Shown in pieces: positions 8,166 to 15,956 of a stretch of 64,000 nucleotides of DNA (positions within the stretch are counted from its first letter, which is position 1; each line of letters starts with the position of its first letter). The notes below the pieces were generated by a model. It worked only from the letters and a program-made list of their open reading frames with translations. It had not been told where the DNA came from and did no database searches. Position numbers and translations under genes: made by a program. The DNA is from Bacillus marasmi (GTDB lineage Bacteria > Bacillota > Bacilli > Bacillales > Cytobacillaceae), in assembly GCF_902168435.1 (NCBI RefSeq), contig NZ_LR656169.1, positions 1 through 64,000 on the forward strand. Direction: 5' to 3'.

Positions 8166-9680
8166 TCACCAAAAAATCTTACCCAACGTTTTTCCTACAC
8201 TTTCAATACATCCTCCAACTTTATAAACGGTTTTATTAGCTATACTTTTTGTTGCATCTACAATACTTTCAGGTGGATTTCCTATAAACTTTAAATTTGC
8301 ACCTGCGAAAATACCTGCTCCTACCACTGCTCCAACTACTGTACCAGCTGGAGGTAAGAAAAAAGAACCTGCAGCCGCTCCGGCAGCCATTGCCCCTGCT
8401 CCGGTAGCTAAGTCAACCGTTGTATCTACTGCAAATTTTTGAATTTGTTTTCCACCTGTGTACTCCCATTTACCAGTTTTTGAGTTATAGAAGTTCCCAA
8501 CAGCATCATCGTAGACTGTAAGACCAATACCTAATGCTCCGGCCCCCTTGCCAAGTTTGGTTAATGTAGAGGCTTCCTTCCACCCTATAAAGCTTCCCCA
8601 GATTTTCATTTCGTCTTTAAAGGTCTTCCCAGCAACTTCATGGAAAGGTTGGTCTAGTCTTTTCACATAATTGCCTAAATCTGAGAATTGACTATTGATA
8701 AATTTGTTACTATTGTTTCTCATTCTCAATATGCTTTTTTCATCATATAAGGAAATACCACCATTAACGAGCTCAGTTACCAACTTACGATCCCATTTCC
8801 ACTTACCACCTAGGCTTTCTACCAATAATTTGCGGTACCTTTCGTAATCACGAAGACTTTTCAGTTCTTCCCCTTTAATCTTTATTAAAATATTTCCATT
8901 TTCACGAAACATCTTAAATCTCAAGTTGCCAATTTGCAGCAGTTTCCCTGAGTTCATTATGGCAGAGCCAAAACTTACCGCTGTGTTTCTAAATAACATG
9001 ACAAGTCCATATTCCTCAATCATTTTTCGGAGTGTATCTCCACTAAGCGCTTTACCAGCTTCACCAGCTTCTGTTTCACTCAGGGCAATGCCGTTCTTAG
9101 TACAGTTTTTTATTTTTTCAGAAAATTGATGGATATCACGCAATTTTTCTGAGGATGGTTTCAGCTTTGATGTACTGTTATGATCAAACTGATTTAAATC
9201 TTCAATCATTTTACGAAGATGTGCCTTAGCATCGCTAATATGTATATCAAATGACCTTGTACTCAGAGGTGAAGCTTCAACCAAATCATCGACCGAACTC
9301 AAATGAGCATTAATATTTTGGACGATGCTGTGTGTCGTCTGCTCTGCTTTTATGAGTCCGCGGGTGACATCCTGCTCAATAAAGTCTTCACGAACAAGTC
9401 CAGTTTGTGATTCATATTGTCCTACGATATCTATAATTCTTTGCAATTCCTCAATATAACGATCGAGAAATTCCTCAAATAACAATAAAGTCGGGATGTG
9501 GAGGATTAGGAAATTCTCCCGAATGGCATTTCCCCCCTTCCCTTTTAAGGCATCCTCTAATCCAATCACTTTTTTCATTGCATTACGAATGGCAAACAGC
9601 TGCTTTTTTTCCACCTTCTTTTTCAAAATGATACTTTCAATTGCTTGATTCATCTCAGATACTTTCAACACTTTCATCAT
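8166..9680 (-). CDS. LXG toxin with glycine-zipper (membrane-active) tip
   Basis: This 504-residue protein has a divergent helical LXG-type export domain (about 1-230, starting MMKVLKVSEMNQAIESI) that hardly resembles the other LXG heads in the window. The middle (about 240-400) is unassigned. Residues 423-463 form a Gly/Ala-rich hydrophobic stretch with GTVVGAVVG, a GxxxGxxxG zipper, as in pore-forming LXG toxins and some bacteriocins. It follows its own DUF5082-like and DUF5344-like partners and precedes a membrane protein as probable immunity. A membrane-permeabilising activity is inferred; no nuclease motif is visible. Confidence 0.75.
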   Translation of the reverse strand: MMKVLKVSEMNQAIESIILKKKVEKKQLFAIRNAMKKVIGLEDALKGKGGNAIRENFLILHIPTLLLFEEFLDRYIEELQRIIDIVGQYESQTGLVREDFIEQDVTRGLIKAEQTTHSIVQNINAHLSSVDDLVEASPLSTRSFDIHISDAKAHLRKMIEDLNQFDHNSTSKLKPSSEKLRDIHQFSEKIKNCTKNGIALSETEAGEAGKALSGDTLRKMIEEYGLVMLFRNTAVSFGSAIMNSGKLLQIGNLRFKMFRENGNILIKIKGEELKSLRDYERYRKLLVESLGGKWKWDRKLVTELVNGGISLYDEKSILRMRNNSNKFINSQFSDLGNYVKRLDQPFHEVAGKTFKDEMKIWGSFIGWKEASTLTKLGKGAGALGIGLTVYDDAVGNFYNSKTGKWEYTGGKQIQKFAVDTTVDLATGAGAMAAGAAAGSFFLPPAGTVVGAVVGAGIFAGANLKFIGNPPESIVDATKSIANKTVYKVGGCIESVGKTLGKIFW

Positions 9681-9688
9681 ACTGTCTC

Positions 9689-9961
9689 CTATTTAAAGGT
9701 ACTTTCAGCTAATTTTTTCTCCGCTTCAATAAACTCTTCTATCGCAGTCCATACTTGATCTTCTGTTGCTAACAAAAGATTCTTATACATATTAAGGAGA
9801 TTATAATAACGTTGTTCAATATCCTGGATTTTATTGACTAAGCTAAGGGAGGAAATGGAGAAATCCGGGTTTGTTTGAGTTGAATCCAGCCTGCCCGTTA
9901 CAGCCTTTAATTCTCGAATAACAGATTCTATTTCACTTTTTACTACTTTAATCTCCGGCAT
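9689..9961 (-). CDS. DUF5344-like LXG partner protein
   Basis: A 90-residue helical protein (MPEIKVVKSEIESVIRELKA) with the size, position and start pattern of the YwqI-like partners at 4500 and 14804, but low identity to them. It lies between the DUF5082-like gene and the glycine-zipper LXG gene with gaps of 13 and 8 bp. I infer that it binds the divergent LXG head of this module and guides it to the type VIIb secretion machine. Confidence 0.7.
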   Translation of the reverse strand: MPEIKVVKSEIESVIRELKAVTGRLDSTQTNPDFSISSLSLVNKIQDIEQRYYNLLNMYKNLLLATEDQVWTAIEEFIEAEKKLAESTFK

Positions 9962-9974
9962 TGCTTTCCCCTTT

Positions 9975-10364
9975 CTACTGATTCTGCAATCTTATTATTT
10001 CTTTTCTTTTCGTGCCAATAGAGCTCATCAGATGATAATTTTCACTTTCTAATTTTCGAATCTTCCATTCTATAGCATCAAGTATCACATCAACCTGGTA
10101 ATTTGCTATCTGTTTATAACTTTGGACTGTGCTATCAATTATGTTTAAGTGTATAGCAGCATGCTTTCCTGCCCATGTGAAGGATGAAAAATCCGGCTTA
10201 TATAAATCTCTTTGATATTGAAAAAGGTCTTCCCGATCATTTTCAATATTGTTTTTTGCTTTCCGCAACCGATTTAATTTCATTTCATTTTCATAATTCA
10301 AATCAGAAAGTCTGGAAATATCCTGATATAAAATGTTAACAGCCCTTTTATTGGAATTTACCAT
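9975..10364 (-). CDS. DUF5082-like coiled-coil LXG partner
   Basis: A 129-residue coiled-coil protein (NKRAVNILYQDISRLSDLNY, then FSSFTWAGKHAAIHL) matching the YwqH-like class, including an aromatic-Gly turn in the centre. The ATG at 10364 is chosen because GGGGGTGAAGG precedes it; a TTG seven codons upstream has no such site. It is the first gene of the glycine-zipper module. It differs clearly from the DUF5082 copies at 4775 and 15079, so this module has a separate ancestry from the kamA-side LXG operons. Confidence 0.7.
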   Translation of the reverse strand: MVNSNKRAVNILYQDISRLSDLNYENEMKLNRLRKAKNNIENDREDLFQYQRDLYKPDFSSFTWAGKHAAIHLNIIDSTVQSYKQIANYQVDVILDAIEWKIRKLESENYHLMSSIGTKRKEIIRLQNQ

Positions 10365-10569
10365 TCCTTCACCCCCATTAATCAAAGGGATAGTTTAATG
10401 CCTATCTTCATGTATGACAGAAGATAAAAAGAATACTCCCCCTGCTATCCATCGACATATTCATCATCTCTATTAACACATTTTAACAAATTTGTCGAAA
10501 TACTAGGAGAGTCCTTTGTGCCCAGGACTTTTAAACTAGATGAAAGCGAGGTGGCAGGAGGGAAGACTG

Positions 10570-10690
10570 CGGAGTTGAACAGACTAATTTCATAATCGAG
10601 TAGAAGGCAAATCATTATTTGATTAGCCGACCTCTCACACCACCGTGCGTACGGTCCCGGAGTAACACAAGGTCGGTTCTTGTGAATCAA
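10570..10690 (-). mobile_element. Possible group II intron 3'-end relic
   Basis: On the minus strand CCGTACGCACGGTGGTGTGA, then GAGGTCGGCTAATC and CTACTCGATT, resemble the region just after the reverse-transcriptase ORF and the domain V/VI end of bacterial group II introns as I remember them. No reverse-transcriptase reading frame is nearby, so only a short fragment would remain. The assignment rests on recall of a motif and is uncertain. Confidence 0.35.
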
Positions 10691-10727
10691 AAAAATACGC
10701 AAGAACTATTTGCCCCTTCTAACACAA

Positions 10728-10775
10728 AAAGAAAAGGGCCTTCTAGCAGTTATAAAACTGAAGGAAGGCCTTCTC
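10728..10775 (-). terminator. Terminator hairpin
   Basis: On the minus strand GGCCTTC pairs with GAAGGCC around an inner imperfect stem (CAGTTTTATAACTG), followed by CTTTTCTTTTT. It would end transcripts arriving from the truncated LXG and immunity genes at 12615-11195, and lies upstream of the glycine-zipper module. Confidence 0.65.
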
Positions 10776-10855
10776 TCTTAATACTATTTATGTCATTTAT
10801 GCGGACAATCGAAACAATTCTTTGCTAAAGAGTTGATATAATAAGGTTTTTTCTC

Positions 10856-11085
10856 TATTACATCATGCCGCCCCTAAGGCGAGAGTGTGTAATATCGTTA
10901 ACAAGAGGTGCAAAAAACGCAGTAAATCAACGTTTTGGATATTGCTGACTGTAATATCTTTAACGGTGATTTACCGTTTTTTACGGGATTGCGTTAGCAA
11001 AATGTTAGCAATTCCAAGCAGATATACTTTTTCCGTTGTTCACGCACTCAACGTGGCTTGAATGTTGGTCGCAGACATAAATAGG
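10856..11085. repeat. Repeat copy 2, with groEL-tail-like core and arm-like motif
   Basis: It contains TTACATCATGCCGCCCCT, which on the minus strand reads GGCGGCATGATGTAA, like the last codons of groEL. GAGAGTGTGTAATATC follows, and GTTAGCAAAATGTTAGCA lies at about 10992-11009. The 3' half (10923-11042) is nearly identical to copy 3; the whole matches copy 1 more loosely. No integrase gene lies in the window. Confidence 0.6.
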
Positions 11086-11194
11086 ATTATTCAGAAATTC
11101 ACCCTATGGGGGTACACTCATGAAAGTTTACTAAAGCAGGTTACTCTTTTCAATGAGACTACGTTTTCGAACTGTATTCATTTCTTAGTAACTA

Positions 11195-11482
11195 CTAATT
11201 TACATCAATTACTTGTAATCCTTTAACCTGAGCACAGTCATTTATCTCTTTGATTAAATTGTTTCTATAAACTGATATCGCTCCGTGTATTTCTCTTTCA
11301 CCATCTGTATCTACATATTCCGGAAATAAAATAAAATTGGTTTGATCCATTTTTTTTATTATATATTCATTTCCTTCAAATTCTCCACATCTGATATGAT
11401 ATGAAGTTATAAAAGACATTATATCTTCATATAATTCCTGTGTATTAATTTCTGCCTGCAAAAATCCTTCTAAAACATTCAT
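11195..11482 (-). CDS. Probable immunity protein for the headless LXG toxin
   Basis: A 95-residue acidic protein (MNVLEGFLQAEINTQELYED) with GAISVYRNNLIKEINDCAQ near the end. I do not recognise the family. It starts 15 bp after the toxin stop with AAAGGTGAG upstream, which is the immunity position. Retention of an intact immunity gene beside a toxin without an export head would fit a role in protection against sister strains that still make the full toxin. Confidence 0.6.
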   Translation of the reverse strand: MNVLEGFLQAEINTQELYEDIMSFITSYHIRCGEFEGNEYIIKKMDQTNFILFPEYVDTDGEREIHGAISVYRNNLIKEINDCAQVKGLQVIDVN

Positions 11483-11497
11483 AATAATCTCACCTTT

Positions 11498-12615
11498 CTA
11501 TTTTATTGGGTAAGCAGATAACATGCCTCCATCTTCTGATAATACAACTTTAATTAAGTTTTCTCCTTTTGTTCCTATAGTTTTGCCAGCGTCAATTATT
11601 ACTGAATAACTCTGTATTCCCATTTTAGTTAATCCATTATCTGTTATTGACTGGACTGTTCCATTTTTCATTGAATCCTTCAATATTTGTTCGGAAGCAC
11701 CTTTAGAATCTCCTAAAAACTTTGCCCTATTACCTTTAGTTGTTGATAAATGCTTTGGTTTGATATATGCGTCATCAAGATTAAATTTATCAACTACCTT
11801 TTTGCCTTGTTTAAAAATATCATCAGCTACACTGGCTCCCTTAGTATCATCTCTTAAACCACCCACACCTTTATTCACTACACGGCTACTTACTTCATCA
11901 GATTTCTTAATATGTAGAAAGTTTTCGCCATAACCACTATGTGCCCAGGCATTGGATAGTTCGGGTTTTTCCAATTTGATGGACAGGCGTTCTCCAATGT
12001 CATTCACGCCTTTACCAAATAGTTTTTTCCCACCCTTAATCGCTAACGATTTAGGATTGACCAAGTATTCTAAAGGTTCAAGTGGAGTTCCCTCATATGA
12101 AGAACCTAACTCATTCATCCCACCAGTTCGATCCTTTTTTGGGATTTTTTCAACAATCTCATAACGGGTAACGAACTTCCCTTTAACCCTAGCTGAATAT
12201 TTCCTGACAATCTGCCCATTGTCAAATACATAAAAATCTCCACCATATTCCTCATACTCATCGATGATTTGAACTTTGTAGGCTAATTTATGCTGAATGT
12301 TTTCAAACTCGTCTTTACTAATTGACCGAGGCTTTTTTGCCCGATATATTTCGCTGCTGTGATAGGCCTTAGTATTAAAATGAATCGGTGAAATGATGCC
12401 GTTTTTCGTTGATGACTGTAATAACTGTTGAAAAAGCAATTTCGCATAGGACTCAGCTGGTTGGGTCTTTTGGTATAGATTGACAAAATCAATGTCCAGT
12501 TCATGAACTTTCTCAAGTGTATCCTTTCGCTCTTTTTCTGCTAGGTACATTTGATGGTCAAATTCGGCACTCGAAAATACATCTAAAGAAATAATATCAT
12601 CTATGTTACGGAAAA
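11498..12615 (-). pseudogene. LXG toxin lacking its export head
   Basis: Homology to the LXG proteins begins at about 12615 (FRNIDDIISLDVFSSAEFDH) and continues through the type B middle domain (IVRKYSARVKG, KDRTGGMNELGSS) to a distinct tip. The first ATG in frame is at 12550. The tip (about the last 110 residues, FKQGKKVVDKFNLDDAYIKP through SEDGGMLSAYPIK) has no motif I can name; its ending resembles BECR-type RNase tips. Without the first 150 or so residues it cannot be exported alone. It may be a stored alternative tip that could recombine with the upstream LXG gene through the shared middle domain. Confidence 0.8.
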
Positions 12616-12803
12616 TCCTATTTATGTACCAGTGTATTTCCTACACCCACCACGAGCTATGGTTCTCTTGCGCAAATATAATTCGTATAATACTTGTGGT
12701 CCTTTTTATTTAATGTCATTGCAACCATTCTCGTTAGATTGTTAACCATCATGAGTTTTTGATACAAAAGTCACATTGGTTTTTACCACAAAGGTCTTAA
12801 TAT

Positions 12804-12838
12804 TAAAAAACCTTGAAAGGCATATAGCCATTCAAGGT
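12804..12838 (-). terminator. Terminator after immunity gene
   Basis: On the minus strand ACCTTGAA pairs with TTCAAGGT across a 13-base middle part, followed by six T. It resembles the hairpin at 1110-1143 in sequence as well as form (shared GGCTATAT and ACCTTGA). Confidence 0.75.
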
Positions 12839-12930
12839 ATGACAACAATAACATTATCTTTATAAGGATTTACTGCTACTCCTACTGATTTCGGTGATAA
12901 TATCATGTGTTTTTTCTTATAGAATAAGGC
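12832..12930 (-). pseudogene. Bare toxin-tail relic
   Basis: The frame reads LFYKKKHMILSPKSVGVAVN and ends PYKDNVIVVIP plus stop. Closing strands of this kind (hydrophobic, ending VIP) are typical of RNase-type toxin tips, and the LXG protein at 13274-14787 also ends VITVIPK. No ribosome binding site or full domain is present. It lies immediately after an immunity gene, where displaced older tips are found in Rhs, CDI and LXG loci. Confidence 0.45.
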
Positions 12931-12934
12931 TATA

Positions 12935-13252
12935 TTAAAGTAACTCCACTCCAACTTGTTTATAAAATTTTACTTTAAGTCTCTCTTCTTCCCCCACAAA
13001 CATTACCATAGCTTTGTCATCTTTTTTTATACTTGTTACATTATAAAAATCACCTGTAAATACTATAGAATCATTAAATGTAATACTTAGACTACTAGTT
13101 TGTTTATATACATCTAAAGTTAAAATCACCTTGAAATTTTGCTCATCTTTATAAATATAAATTAATTCTCCATCATCTATATTGCCTGTTATACTCATTG
13201 GCTCACTTTGAAAAAGTTCTAATAGATCATATTCATCAAACTTTATAAACAT
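12935..13252 (-). CDS. Probable immunity protein (beta-rich, 105 aa)
   Basis: A 105-residue protein starting MFIKFDEYDLLELFQSEPMS, with alternating beta-like segments (ELIYIYKD, FKVILTLDVYK, SLSITFND). I recall similar proteins after LXG toxins but cannot name the family. It follows the frameshifted LXG gene by 21 bp and has AAAGGATG before the ATG. The gene is intact although its toxin is broken, as expected if immunity is still selected. Confidence 0.65.
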   Translation of the reverse strand: MFIKFDEYDLLELFQSEPMSITGNIDDGELIYIYKDEQNFKVILTLDVYKQTSSLSITFNDSIVFTGDFYNVTSIKKDDKAMVMFVGEEERLKVKFYKQVGVELL

Positions 13253-13273
13253 TGGTTTTCATCCTTTTGTTAA

Positions 13274-14787
13274 TTATTTTGGTATAACTGTGATAACATC
13301 GCCTGCTTCATTTATTATTACTTTGACATCCTGTGTTTCATGAACAAACGTTCCGTTTCTATTACCTGGTATCTTTTTCGTATTAATTATAGCGTCTTCA
13401 ATAACTAAAGGTGGTATATCTCTTGGATCAACATATTTTTTGATAAAGTCACTAAATTCCTTTGTTTGTGGTTTAAACCCTAAATCTTCAGCTCGTTTAA
13501 TTGCTCTATTTGTTAAAGTAGCTCTTACTTCAGGTATGTCAGGCGCCATTCTTTCCAAAGCATGCTGAGAATACTTTCTTCCATTTATTCTTCCTCCACC
13601 TTTTGATATACTCCAACCAATTTCACCCGTACCCTTAGCAACATCTCTTACATCATCCACACCTTTTTTCACTACAGGGCTACTTACTTCCGCAGATTTT
13701 TTTATATGTACAAAGTTTTCACTATTACCATTATGTGCCCATGCATTGGATAATTCCTGTTTTTCTAATTTAATGGACAGGCGCTCTCCAATATTATTCA
13801 AGCCTTTGCCAAATAGCTTTTTTCCACCGTTTAACGCTAACGATTTGGGATTGACCACGTATTCTAGTGGTTCAAGTGGAGTTTCCTCAAATGAAGAACC
13901 TAACTCTTTCACATTTCCAGTTCGATCTTTTTGGGGGATTTTCTCAACAATTTCATATCGGGTAACGCACTTTCCATTAACCCTAGCTGTATATTTCCTG
14001 ACAATCTGCCCATTGTCAAAAACGTAAAAATCTCCACCATATTCCTCATACTCATCGATGATTTGAACTTGGTAGGCTAATTTATGCTGGATGTTTTCAA
14101 ACTCTTCTTTACTAATTGACCGCGGCTTTTTCACCCGATAGATTTCGCTACTGTGATAGGCTTTTGTATTAAAATGAATCGGTGATATAGCACCGTTTTT
14201 CGTTGATGACTGTAATAACTGGTGAAACAGAAGTTTCGCATAGGATTCAGCTGGTTGGGACTTTTGGTATTGATTGACAAGATTATAGTCCAGTTCATGA
14301 ACCTTCTCAAGTGTATCCTTTCGCTCTTTTTCAGCTAGGTTCATTTGCTGGTCAAAATCGGCACTCGAGAATACATCTTAGGAATAATATCATCAATATT
14401 ACGAAAAATTCTTTTTAGTTCCCTTTCTTTCTCGGAAACAATTTCATTAGATTTTTGTGCTGCTTTCGTTAGGGTTTCATCTAAAAATGGGACATGAACA
14501 AGCGTGTTTCCAGATAAATTAAGTTCTGAGACGGAACCTTCAACACTTTTTAAAAATGAAAGATGTTGATCAATAAAATCTTCCCAGGCATTGACAACAT
14601 CTATTTGAGAACGATAAAAGCCTTTGATTGCCTCAGCTGCCTTCCCTTTAAAATCAGACAGCTGGACGATTTCTTGAAAAGCTCCCTTTAAATCTTCCAA
14701 TTGTTCCTGTAAGTTTTGATAGTCTTTAATTCTTTCATTTATAGACGAAAGCAATGTGCTTACTTCAAAGATTTTTAGATATGACAT
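13274..14787 (-). pseudogene. LXG toxin split by a frameshift
   Basis: The head (MSYLKIFEVSTLLSSINERI, 14787 to about 14380) and body (from about 14380 to 13274) are each open but in different frames. Compared with the intact gene at 2507-4483, one base is missing near 14376-14381. The body carries the type B middle domain and a tip with RINGRKYSQHALERMAP, IPPLVIEDAI and a final DVITVIPK. The HALERM pattern with later short strands resembles small RNase-type tips (BECR or DUF4258-like), but this is uncertain. A start at 14344 inside the body would make a protein without export head. Phase variation or sequencing error cannot be excluded. Confidence 0.8.
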
Positions 14788-14803
14788 TCTTCTATTTCCT
14801 TCT

Positions 14804-15079
14804 TTATTTTGGTGTACCGTTTGCAATTGCTTCGTCTTGTTGTTTAATAGAACCTACATTTGAGCGGGTGTCTTCAATATTTTTTGCGACAATTTCAATG
14901 TATGAAGCAATGTCAGAAGAAATAGTACTCTCCCTTGTTTTCCACTGGTCTGTAAAATTAAGCTTATTATTACCAAGTACTTGTTCGTTGGGATTGGGAA
15001 GGGTCAAAGCAGCTAAAGCTTCTTTGACCTTTGTTAATCGTTTCATGACTTCATCATGTTTTACTTGGATCGTACTCAT
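14804..15079 (-). CDS. DUF5344 (YwqI-like) LXG partner, second copy
   Basis: A 91-residue protein nearly identical to the one at 4500-4775 (differences such as VAKNIEDTRSNVGS for VTKNIEDTRSNIDS). Its start overlaps the stop of the preceding frameshifted gene in the same TAATG arrangement. It is intact although both genes around it are broken. The duplication with 4500-4775 belongs to the larger duplicated block that includes the promoter and a kamA relic. Confidence 0.8.
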   Translation of the reverse strand: MSTIQVKHDEVMKRLTKVKEALAALTLPNPNEQVLGNNKLNFTDQWKTRESTISSDIASYIEIVAKNIEDTRSNVGSIKQQDEAIANGTPK

Positions 15080-15506
15080 TAAGACAATTGCCTCCTGATT
15101 TGCTTGATTTTACGTTGCAATTCTTCTGTTGCCTCTTCACCTTTTTTCAAAAGTCGTTCCGCTTCACGGGTTAAGCCTTTAGCAAAGGATAATCCTGATT
15201 TTTCTTGTTCCAAAATATTCAGCCTTGAATCTATCTTTTCAATATATCGATCGTACTCAGAATGAAAAATATTTTGCATTTCACTATGTGCACGAGAACG
15301 GGATTCATCGAATGACTTTGCACGATTACCTTCCCAATAAGCTTGAAGATTTGGGGTTAGATTGGTATTCCACTCTGCCAGGGCATTTTTTGTTCCTTTT
15401 TAATTTCCTGTTTTGCTTGTTCTAGCCTGTTAATTTGGTCTTCTAGATTAGCAGATTGATGGTTTATGTATGAGGAAAGTTGTGCCAACACCTCTGTAAA
15501 ACTCAT
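15079..15506 (-). pseudogene. DUF5082 (YwqH-like) LXG partner with frameshift
   Basis: The gene should start at 15506 (MSFTEVLAQLSSYINHQSAN) after AGGAGGGAG. The frame fails in the run of T at about 15387-15392, where one base is missing relative to the intact copy at 4775-5203; reading then ends at a stop soon after. The 3' part from 15279 remains open (MQNIFHSEYDRYIEKIDSRL). It is the first gene of the broken operon, so translation of the coupled DUF5344 gene may also suffer. Confidence 0.8.
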
Positions 15507-15547
15507 TCTTTTCTCCCTCCTCACATGAAATTATTTCCATATTTTTT

Positions 15548-15576
15548 ATTATATGTCGAATTATGGTAGCTGCTAA
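15548..15576 (-). promoter_or_regulatory. Putative sigma-A promoter of the second LXG operon
   Basis: TTAGCA (15576-15571), a 17-bp spacer and TATAAT (15553-15548) on the minus strand match the promoter at 5245-5273 in sequence and spacing. Confidence 0.6.
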
Positions 15577-15618
15577 ATAAGAAAATATACCTATTTAAGT
15601 TATGGGTGATTTACTTCA

Positions 15619-15650
15619 AAAATAAATAGCACCCATTTTTTAGGGTGCCA
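15619..15650 (-). terminator. Terminator after yokU
   Basis: On the minus strand GGCACCC pairs with GGGTGCT around TAAAAAA, followed by ATTTATTTTTG. It separates the kamA-yokU transcript from the LXG promoter downstream. Confidence 0.7.
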
Positions 15651-15664
15651 TTATGAAGTGCAAC

Positions 15665-15949
15665 CTATGAAGAAAAATCAAAATAATTCCTCTTCAACAA
15701 TCTTGGTAAGTCCATAAGTTCCTTAAAGGTTATCGAACTATCGATTTTTTTATTATCAACCAAAAACAATTGATCTTCAATTTCTTTAATAATGTTATCT
15801 GTCTGATACACCATGTCACATTCCTGACAGATAACCGCAGGTGTCATCGAAATTTCAATTGCCCTTGACCCATCAGGTAGCTCCCAGTAAACCGTGTTCT
15901 CACCGTTGCTTGCGTTTCCTCCACACCACTCACATTTAAACTCCAACAC
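15665..15949 (-). CDS. yokU: YokU family zinc-ribbon protein
   Basis: A 94-residue protein with two CxxC pairs (CEWC at 6-9, CQEC near 41-44) as in YgiT-type zinc fingers. It resembles YokU, a small protein associated with kamA in Bacillus. It starts 7 bp after the kamA stop, so it is cotranscribed. Its role is unknown. In B. subtilis the SPbeta prophage interrupts this neighbourhood; here LXG modules occupy the corresponding side. Confidence 0.75.
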   Translation of the reverse strand: MLEFKCEWCGGNASNGENTVYWELPDGSRAIEISMTPAVICQECDMVYQTDNIIKEIEDQLFLVDNKKIDSSITFKELMDLPRLLKRNYFDFSS

Positions 15950-15956
15950 GAATCAC

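Larger units (their letters stand above)
10386..11194. other. Non-coding spacer between toxin modules
   Basis: Some 809 bases with no credible gene. They contain a possible group II intron relic (10570-10690), a strong terminator hairpin (10728-10775) and repeat copy 2 (10856-11085). The rest (11086-11194) shows nothing I can interpret. Confidence 0.6.
12616..12934. other. Spacer with terminator and toxin-tail relic
   Basis: About 319 bases with no intact gene. They hold a terminator (12804-12838) and a short open stretch that looks like the end of a toxin (12832-12930). The part 12616-12800, at the point where LXG homology breaks off, shows nothing recognisable. Confidence 0.6.

Noticed and set aside
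10445-10702. Open frame of 85 codons on the minus strand
   Set aside because: It overlaps the possible group II intron relic and has no recognisable protein character or start signal.
14754-15098. Plus-strand frame of 114 codons inside the LXG operon
   Set aside because: It is antisense to the well-supported DUF5344 gene and the LXG head; the same antisense frame appears at the paralogue only because the genes are duplicated.
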